Positions 10,208 through 19,397 of a stretch of DNA of 64,000 nt are shown piece by piece (positions within the stretch are counted from its first letter, which is position 1; each line of letters opens with the position of its first letter). Made by a program: the position numbers and the translations under genes. Source of the DNA: Acidobacteriota bacterium (GTDB lineage: Bacteria > Acidobacteriota > Vicinamibacteria > Vicinamibacterales > UBA2999). The stretch lies in the NCBI GenBank assembly GCA_018000455.1, contig JAGNJW010000014.1:62001-126000 (forward strand), read 5' to 3'. The notes beneath the pieces are model-generated. The model worked only from the letters and a program-made list of their open reading frames with translations. It did no database searches and was not told the origin of the DNA.

Positions 10208-10285
10208 TGGTCGGGATGCCGGGATTCGAACCCGGGACCTCCTGCACCCCAAGCAGGCGCGCTAGCCAGGCTGCGCTACATCCCG
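10208..10285 (-). tRNA. tRNA-Pro (anticodon GGG), CCA encoded
   Basis: A 78-base cloverleaf folds perfectly on the minus strand: acceptor CGGGATG/CATCCCG, D-arm GCGC/GCGC, anticodon stem CCTGC/GCAGG with loop TTGGGGT (anticodon GGG at 10248-10250), and T-arm CCGGG-TTCGAAT-CCCGG. Discriminator A and the CCA end are encoded. It lies 24 bases after the merR gene and may be read from the same transcript as der-merR. Confidence 0.97.
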
Positions 10286-10309
10286 TTAGGTCTTGCACGA
10301 ACGCTCTGC

Positions 10310-10768
10310 CTACCGCTTGCCCCGCCGCCCCGCCTTCGCGGCTACCGGCCGGTCGGTAGAGCCCGTCACCGCCACCAGCTCGAACGATGCCCCGCCCACT
10401 GGCCGCTCGAGCAGCGCAAGCACACCCAGCAGCCCCTTGCGCACCGACTTCAGCCGGGCGCGGGTGGTGGCATCGACGAGCGAGAAGTTCGCCGCCGCCG
10501 CCGGAGCGTCACCCGCGGACTCCTCCAGCCGCCGCCGGGCGCCGGAGAGCGTGAGTCCCTCGACATACACGAGCTCGCGGATCCTCAGCACGCGCTCGAC
10601 ATCCGCGCGGCCGTAGATACGTGGCCCCCCGGCCGTTACCTGGCCGAGATCCGCGAACTCCGCCTCCCACGTGCGCAGCACATAGGGCTGCACCTGCGCG
10701 ATCTGGCAGACGTCCGCAGCCTTGAGACGCTCGAGTTTCGGAGCGGCCATACACGTCGTGTCCGTCAT
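10310..10768 (-). CDS. MerR-family transcriptional regulator
   Basis: A 152-residue regulator with an N-terminal winged-helix MerR domain (KAADVCQIAQVQPYVLRTWE ... GPRIYGRADVERVLRIRELVYVEGLTLSGARRRL, about residues 13-80). The C-terminal part is short and has no cysteine sensor pattern, so the effector cannot be named. A TATACT box on the minus strand lies about 30 bases upstream of the ATG. It sits between der (48-base gap) and tRNA-Pro (24-base gap). In some Deltaproteobacteria a similar MerR gene sits between an IHF gene and tRNA-Pro; here an HU/IHF gene is nearby but divergent. Confidence 0.85.
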   Translation of the reverse strand: MTDTTCMAAPKLERLKAADVCQIAQVQPYVLRTWEAEFADLGQVTAGGPRIYGRADVERVLRIRELVYVEGLTLSGARRRLEESAGDAPAAAANFSLVDATTRARLKSVRKGLLGVLALLERPVGGASFELVAVTGSTDRPVAAKAGRRGKR

Positions 10769-10816
10769 TCGGCGCGACTGCCCCGTTCGACGGAAGCTGG
10801 AAGTATAGCACGGGGA

Positions 10817-12211
10817 TCAGGCCCCCTCCGGCCCCGAACCCTTGCGTACGCGGCGGCGAATGTGGAGCCGAATGGGGGTACCGGCGAAGCCGTACTCATC
10901 CCTGAGACGATTGGTGAGATACCGCAGGTACGAGAAGTGGAGCGTCGCGGCGATGTTGGTGAAGAGCACGAAGGTCGGTGGGGCGACGCCGGTCTGGCTG
11001 GCAAAGAGGATGCGCACCGCGCGCCGGGCGTCCGACACCGGCGGCTGAGCAGCAGTGATCCGGGCGATGAAGCGGTTCAGTCCCGGTGTCGGCACGCGCT
11101 TGCGGCGCTCGGTGGCCACGCGGTCGACCACCTCGAGCAGCTTGGGTGTGCGTTCTCCCGTCAGGGCCGAGATGTGGACAATCGGCGCGTAGTCGAGAAA
11201 CGGCAGACGGCGCCGCACCTCGCTGTCGATGGCCTCGGCGGCTTCCTGCGTACGAGCGTCGATCAGGTCCCACTTGTTGAGGGCCAGCACCACGCCACGG
11301 CCGGCGCTATCGGCCTCGCCGGCGATCGCGGCATCCTGATCGGTGACGCCCGCGGCGACGTCGATGACGATGACCACCACGTCGGCCTCGGCAATCGCAC
11401 GCCGCGCCAGCATCACGCTCAGCGATTCGAGCGCGCCGCCGCTGGCCACCCGCCCAGCCTTGCGCATGCCAGCGGTGTCGACGATGCGCACCTGCTTCTT
11501 GTGCCACGCAAACAACGAGTCGATAGGATCGCGCGTCGTGCCGGGCACGGATGACACCATCATCCGGTCTTCGCGCAGCAGCCGGTTCACGAGCGACGAC
11601 TTGCCCGCATTGGGCCGGCCGACGATGGCGACCTTGAGCTCGTCGGGACGATGACTGCCATGACGCGCCGTTTCATCGCTCGGGTGAGCGTCGTCTTCGG
11701 GGGGCGGTGGGGGCAGCCGCCGCTTGATCTCATCGAGCAGGTCGCCGACGCCGCGGCCGTGTTCTGCGCTCACCTCGACGACGGGGTCGAAACCCAGCCG
11801 GAAGAGATCGAGCACGCCGGCGACAGAACGCCGGTCGTCGGTCTTGTTGATGGCCAGCAGCACCGGCTTGCCGGTGGCGCGCACGACCCGGGCGATCTCC
11901 TCGTCTCCGGGCACCAGCCCTTCGCGGCCATCGGCAACGAACACCACCAGATCGGCGCCGGCCAGCGCCCGCCGGCCCTGCTCGACCACCAACTCGTGGA
12001 GGGGATCGGCGCTCTGGCCGAACATGCCGCCGGTGTCGGTGAGGAGAAACCCGCCGTCTGCAACCGGCACCGGATGCGCCAGCCAGTCGCGGGTCGTTCC
12101 GGCAATCGGCGTCACGATGGCCCGCCGGGTTCCCGTCATCCTGTTGAAGAGCGTGGACTTGCCGACATTGGGCCGCCCGACCAGGACGACGATGGGGAGC
12201 TGACGGGGCAC
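10817..12211 (-). CDS. der: Ribosome-associated GTPase Der (EngA)
   Basis: A 464-residue protein with two tandem GTPase domains and a C-terminal KH-like domain, the architecture unique to Der, which helps assemble the 50S ribosomal subunit. The first domain has GRPNVGKST, DTGG and NKTD; the second has GRPNAGKSS, DTAGMRK and NKWD. Length is normal for the family. I use GTG 12211 (VPRQLPIVVLVGRPN) because homologues start a few residues before the P-loop; an upstream ATG at 12310 would add 33 residues that look unlike coding sequence. merR follows 48 bases downstream. Confidence 0.93.
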   Translation of the reverse strand: MPRQLPIVVLVGRPNVGKSTLFNRMTGTRRAIVTPIAGTTRDWLAHPVPVADGGFLLTDTGGMFGQSADPLHELVVEQGRRALAGADLVVFVADGREGLVPGDEEIARVVRATGKPVLLAINKTDDRRSVAGVLDLFRLGFDPVVEVSAEHGRGVGDLLDEIKRRLPPPPPEDDAHPSDETARHGSHRPDELKVAIVGRPNAGKSSLVNRLLREDRMMVSSVPGTTRDPIDSLFAWHKKQVRIVDTAGMRKAGRVASGGALESLSVMLARRAIAEADVVVIVIDVAAGVTDQDAAIAGEADSAGRGVVLALNKWDLIDARTQEAAEAIDSEVRRRLPFLDYAPIVHISALTGERTPKLLEVVDRVATERRKRVPTPGLNRFIARITAAQPPVSDARRAVRILFASQTGVAPPTFVLFTNIAATLHFSYLRYLTNRLRDEYGFAGTPIRLHIRRRVRKGSGPEGA

Positions 12212-12309
12212 AGTGGACCCAGTGTACCGCGGCCACTCGAGGCGAAATGTGCCTGAAACCGCCAGAAAACCGGGCCCGGGCCGGACCAGGCCGTGGCACG
12301 TCGTGGACA

Positions 12310-12338
12310 TTGACAGCGTAAGTCACTCTATCTATGAT
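12310..12338 (+). promoter_or_regulatory. Strong sigma-70 promoter for the HU/IHF gene
   Basis: TTGACA (12310-12315), 17-base spacer, TATGAT (12333-12338): five of six and full consensus hexamers at ideal spacing. Predicted start near 12345, leaving a short 5' leader with GAGGAG at 12352-12357. This is the best promoter match in the window, as expected for an abundant nucleoid protein. Confidence 0.75.
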
Positions 12339-12370
12339 GGTTATCGTTTTCGAGGAGCCCGCTCCGTTCG

Positions 12371-12640
12371 ATGATCAAGGTCGACATCGTCAATCAGGTC
12401 TCGCGACTGGCCGAGATCACCAAAGTCAAGGCCGAGCAAGCCGTCGACGCGGTGTTCGACGCCATGCGTACCTCGATGCAGCGCGGGGAACGCATTGAGC
12501 TGCGGGGGTTTGGCGTTTTTCAGGTGAAGCCCCGCAAGCGCGGCATCGGCAGGAATCCCCGCACCGGCCGTGAAGTCAAGATTCCTCCCGGCCGAACCAT
12601 TCGGTTCAAGCCCGGCAAAGACTTGCAGAACATCGGCTAG
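12371..12640 (+). CDS. HU/IHF-family nucleoid DNA-binding protein
   Basis: An 89-residue histone-like protein. It has the dimerisation helices (residues 1-45) and the beta-arm region with GFGVFQVKPRKRGIGRNPRTG followed by IPPGRTIRFKPGKDL, the DNA-bending arms and tail typical of HU and IHF. It cannot be assigned to HU or to an IHF subunit from sequence alone. The promoter at 12310-12338 should give strong constitutive expression. The membrane protease gene follows 16 bases later and could be co-transcribed. Confidence 0.93.
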   Translation: MIKVDIVNQVSRLAEITKVKAEQAVDAVFDAMRTSMQRGERIELRGFGVFQVKPRKRGIGRNPRTGREVKIPPGRTIRFKPGKDLQNIG

Positions 12641-12656
12641 CGGCAGTCCACGGCAC

Positions 12657-13625
12657 ATGTACGCCGATTCCGTGTTGCCGGTGCCGCCGCCTTCCGCGCC
12701 ACCACTGCCCGGCCTGCGCAGCTGGCTCGTGCACGGCGGCTGGCTCCTTGCGACCTTCGTCGCCACCACGTTCTTCGGCGGCTGGCACTATGTGGGCTTC
12801 CTGGCGGATCTCGGCCAGCTGCCGACGGCTCCGCGTCTCGACCTGGCCTTCTGGTTCGGCGGTCTGTGGTTCAGCGTGTCGGTGCTCGCCATTCTCGGCG
12901 CGCACGAAGCCGGCCACTATCTGGCGTGCCGGCGCTACGGCGTCGACGCGTCGCTCCCCTTCTTCCTGCCGGCGCCGTTGCCGCTCAGCGGCACGTTCGG
13001 CGCCTTCATCCGCATCCGCGACATCATTCCGCACAAACAGGCGCTCTTCGACATCGGTGCCGCCGGTCCCTTTGCCGGCTTCGTGGTCGCCGTGCCACTG
13101 CTCGTCGTCGGCCTGTCGCTCTCGCGGCTCGTCCCCATGCCCGAGCGCGTCGAGATGATCTCACTCGGCCGACCGATCATCCACCAGCTGGCGCAGCAGG
13201 CGCTCTGGGGCGCTGTGCCCGACGGGCAACTCCTGCACCTGCATCCGGTCGCGCGCGCGGCGTGGTTCGGCCTGCTCGCAACCTCGCTCAATCTCTTTCC
13301 GCTCTCGCAGCTCGATGGCGGCCACGTCGCGTATGCGGTGTTCGGCGCGAGATCGCGCGGCATCACCATCGCGACGGCCGCCGTCATTCTGGCCCTCACG
13401 TTCGTCTCGACGAGCTGGGTGGCGTGGGCGCTCCTGGTCGTCGTGGCACTGGCCGTCTCAGGGTTGTCGCATCCGCCGACCGGCAACGACCACCTGCCCC
13501 TCGGACGGCGCCGCACGGCGCTGGCGCTGGCGGCCGCCATCGTCTTCCTGCTCTGCTTCACGCCCGTGCCGCTCGAGCCGATCGACCTGGTTGGACAGGT
13601 CAGCCGCGTCTCCGCCCGGCGCTGA
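12657..13625 (+). CDS. Site-2 protease-like intramembrane metalloprotease (M50)
   Basis: A 322-residue multi-pass membrane protein with HEAGH (in AILGAHEAGHYLAC, about residue 82) and a second motif LDGGHVAYA (about residue 220), the metal ligands of M50/S2P proteases. There is no PDZ domain, so it resembles the plant/cyanobacterial EGY-like branch rather than RseP. The proline-rich N-terminal tail is cytoplasmic. Such proteases release membrane-bound regulators. I chose ATG 12657; longer frames upstream overlap the HU gene. Confidence 0.88.
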   Translation: MYADSVLPVPPPSAPPLPGLRSWLVHGGWLLATFVATTFFGGWHYVGFLADLGQLPTAPRLDLAFWFGGLWFSVSVLAILGAHEAGHYLACRRYGVDASLPFFLPAPLPLSGTFGAFIRIRDIIPHKQALFDIGAAGPFAGFVVAVPLLVVGLSLSRLVPMPERVEMISLGRPIIHQLAQQALWGAVPDGQLLHLHPVARAAWFGLLATSLNLFPLSQLDGGHVAYAVFGARSRGITIATAAVILALTFVSTSWVAWALLVVVALAVSGLSHPPTGNDHLPLGRRRTALALAAAIVFLLCFTPVPLEPIDLVGQVSRVSARR

Positions 13626-13643
13626 GCAGACCTGGCGGCCCGC

Positions 13644-15911
13644 CTACAACATGCTCACGGGATCGACGTCGACCGACGTCCGTCGGGCCAGCGCGGGATG
13701 CGCCGCCAGCGCCCTGCGGATGGCCGCGTTCATGACGGCGCGATCGCCGCCCTTGAGGAAGAACTGGGCGCGATGCTCGCCGCGCAGCCGCATGAGCGGC
13801 GCCGGCGCCGGGCCGAGCACCGCGATCGGCCGGCCGACGACGGCCCGCGTCACTTCGCGCGCCAGCGCGCGGGCTGCGTCGAGCGCGCGTTCGAGGGTCG
13901 AGCCACGCACGACGACGTTGATCATCGCCGTCACCGGCGGATAGCGCAGCGCCGTGCGGAACTCGAGCTCCTTGGCGACGAAGGTGCCGTAGTCCTGTGC
14001 GCAGCCGCATTGCACCGCGTAGTGGGTCGGGAAGAACGTCTGCACGCACGCCTCGCCCGGCCGATCGCCGCGGCCGGCACGGCCGACCACCTGCGTGATG
14101 AGCTGGAAGGTCCGCTCGGCGGCGCGGAAGTCGGGCAGCCCAAGGCCGACATCGGCCGACACGACGCCAACCAGGGTCACGAACGGAAAATCATGCCCCT
14201 TGGCGATCATCTGCGTGCCGACGAGCAGGTCGAGTTCGCGCCGTCCGAAGCTGGCGAGGATGGCGGTGAGGCTGCCCCGGGTCGAGACGGTGTCGCGGTC
14301 GACGCGTCCGATCCGGGCGCCGGGAAACCGCGTCCGAAGCTCCTGTTCCACCCGCTCGGTGCCGACACCGAGGTGCTCGAGGTAGGGCGCGGCGCACTGC
14401 GGACACACGACCGGCACCGCCCGGGCGAAGTCGCAGTAGTGACAGCGGGCCCGCGCTTTCGGGCCGCTGCCGTGCACGGTCATCGACACGCTGCAATGTG
14501 GGCACTCGATCGTGTTGCCGCACTGCCGGCACAGCACGGCCGACGAGATGCCGCGGCGGTTGAGCAAGACGAGCGCCTGTTCGCCGGCCGCCAGCCGGCG
14601 CTCGATGCCGTCGACGAGCACGCCGCTCAGCGTCACATCGGCGCCGGCCGCGGCCCACTCGTCGCGCATGTTCACGACGTGCACGTCGGCCATCGGCCGG
14701 TCGGCGACCCGCCGGTCCAGCGAGACCAGGGTGTAACGCCCGCGCACGGCATTGTGGTACGACTCGAGCGACGGCGTCGCCGACCCGAGCACGACCAGCG
14801 CGCCCTGCTGCTTGCCGCGCACGATCGCCACGTCGCGGCCGTGGTAGCGCGGCGCCTCGTCCTGCTTGTAGGACGTGTCGTGCTCTTCGTCGACGACGAT
14901 CAGCCCGACGCGCTCGAACGGCGCGAACACGGCCGAGCGCGTGCCGACCACGACATCCACCTCGCTGGAGCGCACGCGATGCCACTGATCGTGCCGCTCC
15001 CCATCCGAGAGGCCACTGTGCTGGATGGCGACCTTGTCGCCGAAGCGCGCCCGCACGCGGCCGGCGAGCGCCGGCGTCAGGGCGATCTCAGGTACCAGCA
15101 GCAGCGCCTGGCGGCCCTGGCGGCGGACGCGGTCGGCCAGGGCCAGATAGATCTCGGTCTTGCCGCTGCCGGTGACGCCCTTGAGCAAGGCGACGCGATA
15201 CGCCGCCAGGTCGGCCAGCGGCTCGAGCACGTCGAGCGCCGCGCGCTGCTCGCCGGTGAGGGCGGGCGGGCCGGTGTCGGCGACATCGGAGGCGTGCGCC
15301 AGGAACGGATCGCGCGCGATGGTCTCATGGTGCACCATGGCCAAGCCCATCCCGACAAGCCGCGCGAGCGTCGCCGAGGAGACGCCGCGCGACGCCAGTG
15401 CCGAGGCGGCCAGTCCCGCCGGCGCGCCGGCCAGCAGCGCCAGCGCCTCGCGCTGTCTGCCGCCCAGCCGGCGTGCCGTCGACGGGCCGGTCGACGACGG
15501 TGGCAACCCTGACGTCGCGGCATCCGCTGCCGCCTCGCCGCCGAGGGCCGTGAGGCGCGCCACTCGCCGGCGCTTGAACGTGCGCGCATCGCCTTTGAGC
15601 ACGCGCGGCGGCAGCGCCGAGGTCAGCACGTCGCCGGGACCCGCGACGTAGTAGTCGGCCACCCATGCGGCGAGGGTCACCAGGGCCGGCGGCACGAAGG
15701 CCGTCGTATCCCGCACCAGCAGCACCTCGCGCAGCTTCATCGCCGGGTCGGGGACGACATCGGCGGCTACGACGATGCCGGTGAGGCGGCGCGACCCGAG
15801 CGGCACGTCGACACGCGCGCCCGCCACCGGCGCCGGCGCGCCCTCGGGCCAGCGATAGGTCAGTTCCTCCAGGGCCGGCACGGGCACGGCCACTGAGACG
15901 ATCCGGCTCAC
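13644..15911 (-). CDS. priA: Primosomal replication restart helicase PriA
   Basis: A 755-residue PriA. The N-terminal 3'-DNA-binding domain is followed by a superfamily 2 helicase core with [12 protein letters not shown] (Walker A), [12 protein letters not shown] (motif II) and the zinc-binding cysteines [13 protein letters not shown] ... CHYCD ... CPQC. It reloads the replisome at collapsed forks. The start is GTG 15911, which overlaps the preceding gene's TGA as GTGA, so translation is probably coupled. The gene is the last of an eight-gene minus-strand run and ends 18 bases from the convergent protease gene. Confidence 0.94.
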   Translation of the reverse strand: MSRIVSVAVPVPALEELTYRWPEGAPAPVAGARVDVPLGSRRLTGIVVAADVVPDPAMKLREVLLVRDTTAFVPPALVTLAAWVADYYVAGPGDVLTSALPPRVLKGDARTFKRRRVARLTALGGEAAADAATSGLPPSSTGPSTARRLGGRQREALALLAGAPAGLAASALASRGVSSATLARLVGMGLAMVHHETIARDPFLAHASDVADTGPPALTGEQRAALDVLEPLADLAAYRVALLKGVTGSGKTEIYLALADRVRRQGRQALLLVPEIALTPALAGRVRARFGDKVAIQHSGLSDGERHDQWHRVRSSEVDVVVGTRSAVFAPFERVGLIVVDEEHDTSYKQDEAPRYHGRDVAIVRGKQQGALVVLGSATPSLESYHNAVRGRYTLVSLDRRVADRPMADVHVVNMRDEWAAAGADVTLSGVLVDGIERRLAAGEQALVLLNRRGISSAVLCRQCGNTIECPHCSVSMTVHGSGPKARARCHYCDFARAVPVVCPQCAAPYLEHLGVGTERVEQELRTRFPGARIGRVDRDTVSTRGSLTAILASFGRRELDLLVGTQMIAKGHDFPFVTLVGVVSADVGLGLPDFRAAERTFQLITQVVGRAGRGDRPGEACVQTFFPTHYAVQCGCAQDYGTFVAKELEFRTALRYPPVTAMINVVVRGSTLERALDAARALAREVTRAVVGRPIAVLGPAPAPLMRLRGEHRAQFFLKGGDRAVMNAAIRRALAAHPALARRTSVDVDPVSML

Positions 15912-16615
15912 GCGCCCAGCAGGTCGCGCACCTTCTTCATGTCCTCCCACACCTCACGCTTGGCGGGGGGATTCCTGAGGAGGTACGCCGGATGGAACGT
16001 GGGCAGCAGCGTCGCCCCCCGCCAGTCGAACAGGCGGCCGCGCAGCTTGGTGATGGGCTCGGTCGTGCCGAGCAGCGACTGGGCGGCGAACTTGCCGAGC
16101 GCGACCACGATGCGCGGCTGGGTGATGGCCAGCTGCGCGAAGAGAAACGGCTCGCAGGTCGCCACTTCATCGGGCTCGGGGTTGCGGTTGCCCGGCGGGC
16201 GGCACTTGATGACGTTGGCGATGTAGACCTGCTCGCGCGTCATGCCGATCGCCTCGATGATCTTCGTCAGGAGCTGACCGGCCCGGCCGACGAATGGCTC
16301 GCCCTGCCGGTCTTCGTCTTCCCCCGGCGCCTCACCGACGAACATGAGCCGCGCCTGCGGATTGCCGACGCCGAAGACGACCTGACGGCGCCCGAGCGCG
16401 TGCAGCTTGCAGCGCGTGCAGGCCGGGCCGATGTCGTCTCGAAGCGCCGCCAGCGCCTCGGCCGGCGCCGCTGCGTTCGATGCCGTGACAGCACCGGCCT
16501 CCTGGCCCGGACGAGATCCCTCGACGCGGCTGCGCCAGGCGGCGTCTCGGCTCACACCCTCGACGCCGAGCTCGCGCAGGTACTCGACATGGGCCGCCAG
16601 GTCGTCGCGACGCAT
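15908..16615 (-). CDS. Family 4 uracil-DNA glycosylase (Fe-S type)
   Basis: A 235-residue type-4 UDG that removes uracil from DNA to start base-excision repair. The core shows [20 protein letters not shown] (active-site region), [15 protein letters not shown], and HPAYLLRNP. Cysteines in CTRC, IKCRPP and ATCEPF fit the four-Cys [4Fe-4S] site. A Pro/Ala-rich N-terminal extension (~1-60) precedes the domain. The start ATG overlaps the coaBC stop by one base (TGATG). It is unusual to see a UDG between coaBC and priA, but repair and replication restart make a sensible unit. Confidence 0.9.
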   Translation of the reverse strand: MRRDDLAAHVEYLRELGVEGVSRDAAWRSRVEGSRPGQEAGAVTASNAAAPAEALAALRDDIGPACTRCKLHALGRRQVVFGVGNPQARLMFVGEAPGEDEDRQGEPFVGRAGQLLTKIIEAIGMTREQVYIANVIKCRPPGNRNPEPDEVATCEPFLFAQLAITQPRIVVALGKFAAQSLLGTTEPITKLRGRLFDWRGATLLPTFHPAYLLRNPPAKREVWEDMKKVRDLLGA

Positions 16616-17829
16616 CAGCGGACCACCGGCGCCGTCGCGACGCCCAGGAGCACTTCCAGCCGATCGAGGATACGGACGGCGACGGCCGTCTTGGTCATGA
16701 GCGGCAGCGTCTCGCGGCCGTCGCCGTCGAGGAACGTGACGACATTGGTATCGACCTCGAAGCCCGCGCCAGGCGCCGCCACGTCGTTGGCCACGATGAG
16801 ATCGATCCCCTTGCGGCGCCGCTTCGCGTCGGCACGATCGAGGAGGTCGTGGGTTTCGGCCGCAAATCCGACGAGCACCGGTCGCCCCTCGGCGCGCGAG
16901 GGCAGCTGGCCGAGCGCCGCCAGGATGTCGATGGTGCGGGTCAACGGCACCGTCCAGCCGCCGTCTCCCTTGGCCACCTTCTGAGCGGCCACGGTCTCGG
17001 GCGTATAGTCGGCGACCGCAGCGGCCATGACGACCGCCTCGGCCGCGCCGACGCGCGCCAGCACCGCCGCATGCATGTCGGCGGCGCTGCGCACCCGCAC
17101 CACCTCGACGCCGGCCGGCGTTTCGAGATGGGTCGGCCCGGTCACCAGGGTCACGGCCGCGCCGCGTCGGACGGCCTCGGCGGCAACCGCATAGCCCATC
17201 CGGCCGCTCGAGCGGTTGCCGATGAAGCGTACCGGGTCGAGATCCTCGAAGGTCGGCCCAGCCGTCACCAGCACGGTCCGCCCGCCGAGCGCGCCGCCCG
17301 CGACCAGGGCATGCGCGGCGGCCACGACGGCCTCCGGTTCGGCCAGCCGGCCCTTCCCCACCCAGCCGCAGGCGAGATACCCCTCCCCGGGCTCCACGAC
17401 GCGCACGCCGCGCGAGACCAGCGTGGCGAGGTTGGCTGCCACCGCCGGATGCTCGAGCATGTGGGTGTTCATCGCCGGCGCCAGTAGCACCGGCGCGGTC
17501 GTGGCGAGGAACAGCGAGCTCAGGAAATCGTCGGCGAGGCCGTGCGCGAACTTGCCGATGGTGTTGGCGGTCGCCGGCACCACCAGCAGCAGGTCGGAGG
17601 CCGTGGCCAGCGCGATGTGCTCGATGTCGGCGTTGAGGCCGGGCGCCCACTGGCTGCTGACGACGCGCCGCTTGGTGATGGCTTCGAAGGTCAGCTCGCC
17701 GACGAACCGGCGCGCGCTCCTGGTCATCACGACGGTGACGTCGTGGCCCTTCTTCTGCAGACCGCGGACGATCTCGACGGCCTTGTAAGCGCCGATGCCG
17801 CCGCTCACGCCGACGGTGATACGTGCCAT
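16615..17829 (-). CDS. coaBC: Bifunctional CoaBC (PPC decarboxylase / PPC synthetase)
   Basis: A 404-residue bifunctional enzyme of coenzyme A synthesis. The CoaC half (1-~180) has [11 protein letters not shown] for [12 protein letters not shown], the PAMNTHM motif and the catalytic Cys in [12 protein letters not shown]. The CoaB half starts near [20 protein letters not shown], with NRSSGRMG and the [14 protein letters not shown] lysine region. It joins cysteine to phosphopantothenate and decarboxylates the product. It lies 19 bases after gmk; in many bacteria rpoZ sits in that gap but here it does not fit. Confidence 0.94.
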   Translation of the reverse strand: MARITVGVSGGIGAYKAVEIVRGLQKKGHDVTVVMTRSARRFVGELTFEAITKRRVVSSQWAPGLNADIEHIALATASDLLLVVPATANTIGKFAHGLADDFLSSLFLATTAPVLLAPAMNTHMLEHPAVAANLATLVSRGVRVVEPGEGYLACGWVGKGRLAEPEAVVAAAHALVAGGALGGRTVLVTAGPTFEDLDPVRFIGNRSSGRMGYAVAAEAVRRGAAVTLVTGPTHLETPAGVEVVRVRSAADMHAAVLARVGAAEAVVMAAAVADYTPETVAAQKVAKGDGGWTVPLTRTIDILAALGQLPSRAEGRPVLVGFAAETHDLLDRADAKRRRKGIDLIVANDVAAPGAGFEVDTNVVTFLDGDGRETLPLMTKTAVAVRILDRLEVLLGVATAPVVR

Positions 17830-17848
17830 GTTGTCCTCCCGCCGGTCC

Positions 17849-18484
17849 CTAAGACCGCGGAGCCTCCGTGAAGAACGTGCCGACGATGAGGTCGGCGACG
17901 CGGGTCATGCGATGGACCCGAGAACGCTCGGCGGCGATGATCTCCTGCAGCCGCACGACCGTCGACTCAAGATCGTCGTTGACGACCAGATAGTCGTACT
18001 CGCGGTAGCTCGACACCTCGGCGCGCGCCGTCTCGAGCCGCCGCTGCAGCGCCGCTTCGGGCTCGGTGCTCCTGCCCCGCAGCCGCCGTTCGAGCACGCG
18101 GAACGACGGCGGCATGACGAACACCGCCGTATGGTCGGTACCCCGCTGGCGCACCTGACGCGCGCCCTGCACGTCGATGACCAGCACGACGTCCTGCCCG
18201 CCCGCCAGCATGCCCTCGACGTCGGCCGCGGCCGTGCCGTAGAGGTTGCCGAAGACATCCGCCCATTCGATGAAAGCGTTCTCGGCAATCATTCCCTCGA
18301 ATCCGGCCCGGCTGATGAAGTGGTAGTCGACGCCCTCTCGCTCGCCAGCCCGCAGCGTGCGTGAGGTGTAGGAGCGCGACATCCGCAGGTTCGGCAGAAT
18401 CTGCACGAGGCGCTCGACGAGCGTGGTCTTGCCGGTGCCCGACGGCGCGGAGATCACGAACAGCAGGCCACGCTTACTCGACAT
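17849..18484 (-). CDS. gmk: Guanylate kinase
   Basis: A 211-residue guanylate kinase that phosphorylates GMP to GDP. It has the P-loop SAPSGTGKTTL near residues 10-20, the GMP-binding SYTSRTLRAGEREGVDYHF segment, and VFVMPPSFRVLERRLRGR in the lid/core. ATG 18484 gives the usual short N-terminus (MSSKRGLLFVI). It overlaps the end of yicC by 11 bases, the familiar yicC-gmk coupling. Note that omega (rpoZ) is missing from its usual place just downstream. Confidence 0.94.
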   Translation of the reverse strand: MSSKRGLLFVISAPSGTGKTTLVERLVQILPNLRMSRSYTSRTLRAGEREGVDYHFISRAGFEGMIAENAFIEWADVFGNLYGTAAADVEGMLAGGQDVVLVIDVQGARQVRQRGTDHTAVFVMPPSFRVLERRLRGRSTEPEAALQRRLETARAEVSSYREYDYLVVNDDLESTVVRLQEIIAAERSRVHRMTRVADLIVGTFFTEAPRS

Positions 18485-19361
18485 TCTGCACTTGCTCCCG
18501 CATGCGCTCGAGTTCGGCCTTGACGTCGATGATGTGCCCGGAGACCTGGAGGCCATCGGCCTTGCTGCCGATGGTGTTGACCTCGCGATTCATCTCCTGC
18601 AGCAGGAAATCGAGCTTGCGGCCGCATGGCTCATCGCCGTCGGTGAGCACATCCCAGTGCTCGAGGTGGGCGCGGAAGCGGGTCACTTCCTCGGTGATGT
18701 CCGAGCGCTGGGCGGCCCGCACGACCTCCTGGGCGAGCGAGGACTGATCGATCGGGAGCGACCCGGACAACTCCCGGGCCCGCTCGAGCAGACGCCATTC
18801 GAGCTGCGCGCGTCCGGACTCGGCGGCCGCGACCACGGCAGCGATGAGGGTGGCGAGGGTCTGCTTGCGGGTGGCGAGGTCGACCCTGAGGAGCGCGCCT
18901 TCGCGCGCTCGCATCTCATCGAGGGCCGCGACCGCTCGGGCGACGACCGTCTCGAGGGCATCACCCCAGCTGGCGCCGACCTCCTGCTCCGGACCGCGCT
19001 CACGGATGGCGAGCGCCTGCGGCAAGCGCAGCAGGTCGCCCGGGGTGAGCGGCCCCTGCACGAGACCGGCGGCTCGCGCCACCTCGATGGCCGAGGTGAC
19101 GGCCAGCACGAAGTTCTCGTTCAATTCGACCACCGGCGCGGCGGCGCCGCGCGGCTGCAGGGACGCCTGGAGTTCGACCCGCCCGCGCGCCAGGCCGCGC
19201 TGGACGAGACCGCGCACGCGCGGCTCGAGATCGGCCAGGGCCGGCGGCAGCCGCAGCTGCAGGTCGAGGAACCGGTGGTTCACCGAACGGATGGTCACCG
19301 AGACGGAGCCGCGCGGGTCGTCCACCGTCGCCGCCGCGAATCCGGTCATGCTTCTCATCAT
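18474..19361 (-). CDS. YicC-family endoribonuclease
   Basis: A 295-residue YicC/YloC-family protein. The N-terminus MRSMTGFAA, the SVNHRFLD motif and the C-terminal EEVTRFRAHLEH ... GRKLDFLLQEMNREVNTIGSK are the family hallmarks. E. coli YicC is an RNase; I name the family, not a proven target. The C-terminal half is helical and rich in Glu/Arg. It precedes and overlaps gmk, the standard arrangement, and follows msbA by 36 bases. Confidence 0.92.
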   Translation of the reverse strand: MMRSMTGFAAATVDDPRGSVSVTIRSVNHRFLDLQLRLPPALADLEPRVRGLVQRGLARGRVELQASLQPRGAAAPVVELNENFVLAVTSAIEVARAAGLVQGPLTPGDLLRLPQALAIRERGPEQEVGASWGDALETVVARAVAALDEMRAREGALLRVDLATRKQTLATLIAAVVAAAESGRAQLEWRLLERARELSGSLPIDQSSLAQEVVRAAQRSDITEEVTRFRAHLEHWDVLTDGDEPCGRKLDFLLQEMNREVNTIGSKADGLQVSGHIIDVKAELERMREQVQNVE

Positions 19362-19397
19362 GCGCCGTCTGCCTCTCCTCCTGCAGCTGGTCGTCCC

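Noticed and set aside
13626..13643. Terminator between the site-2 protease and priA
   Set aside because: The 18-base gap has no stable inverted repeat.
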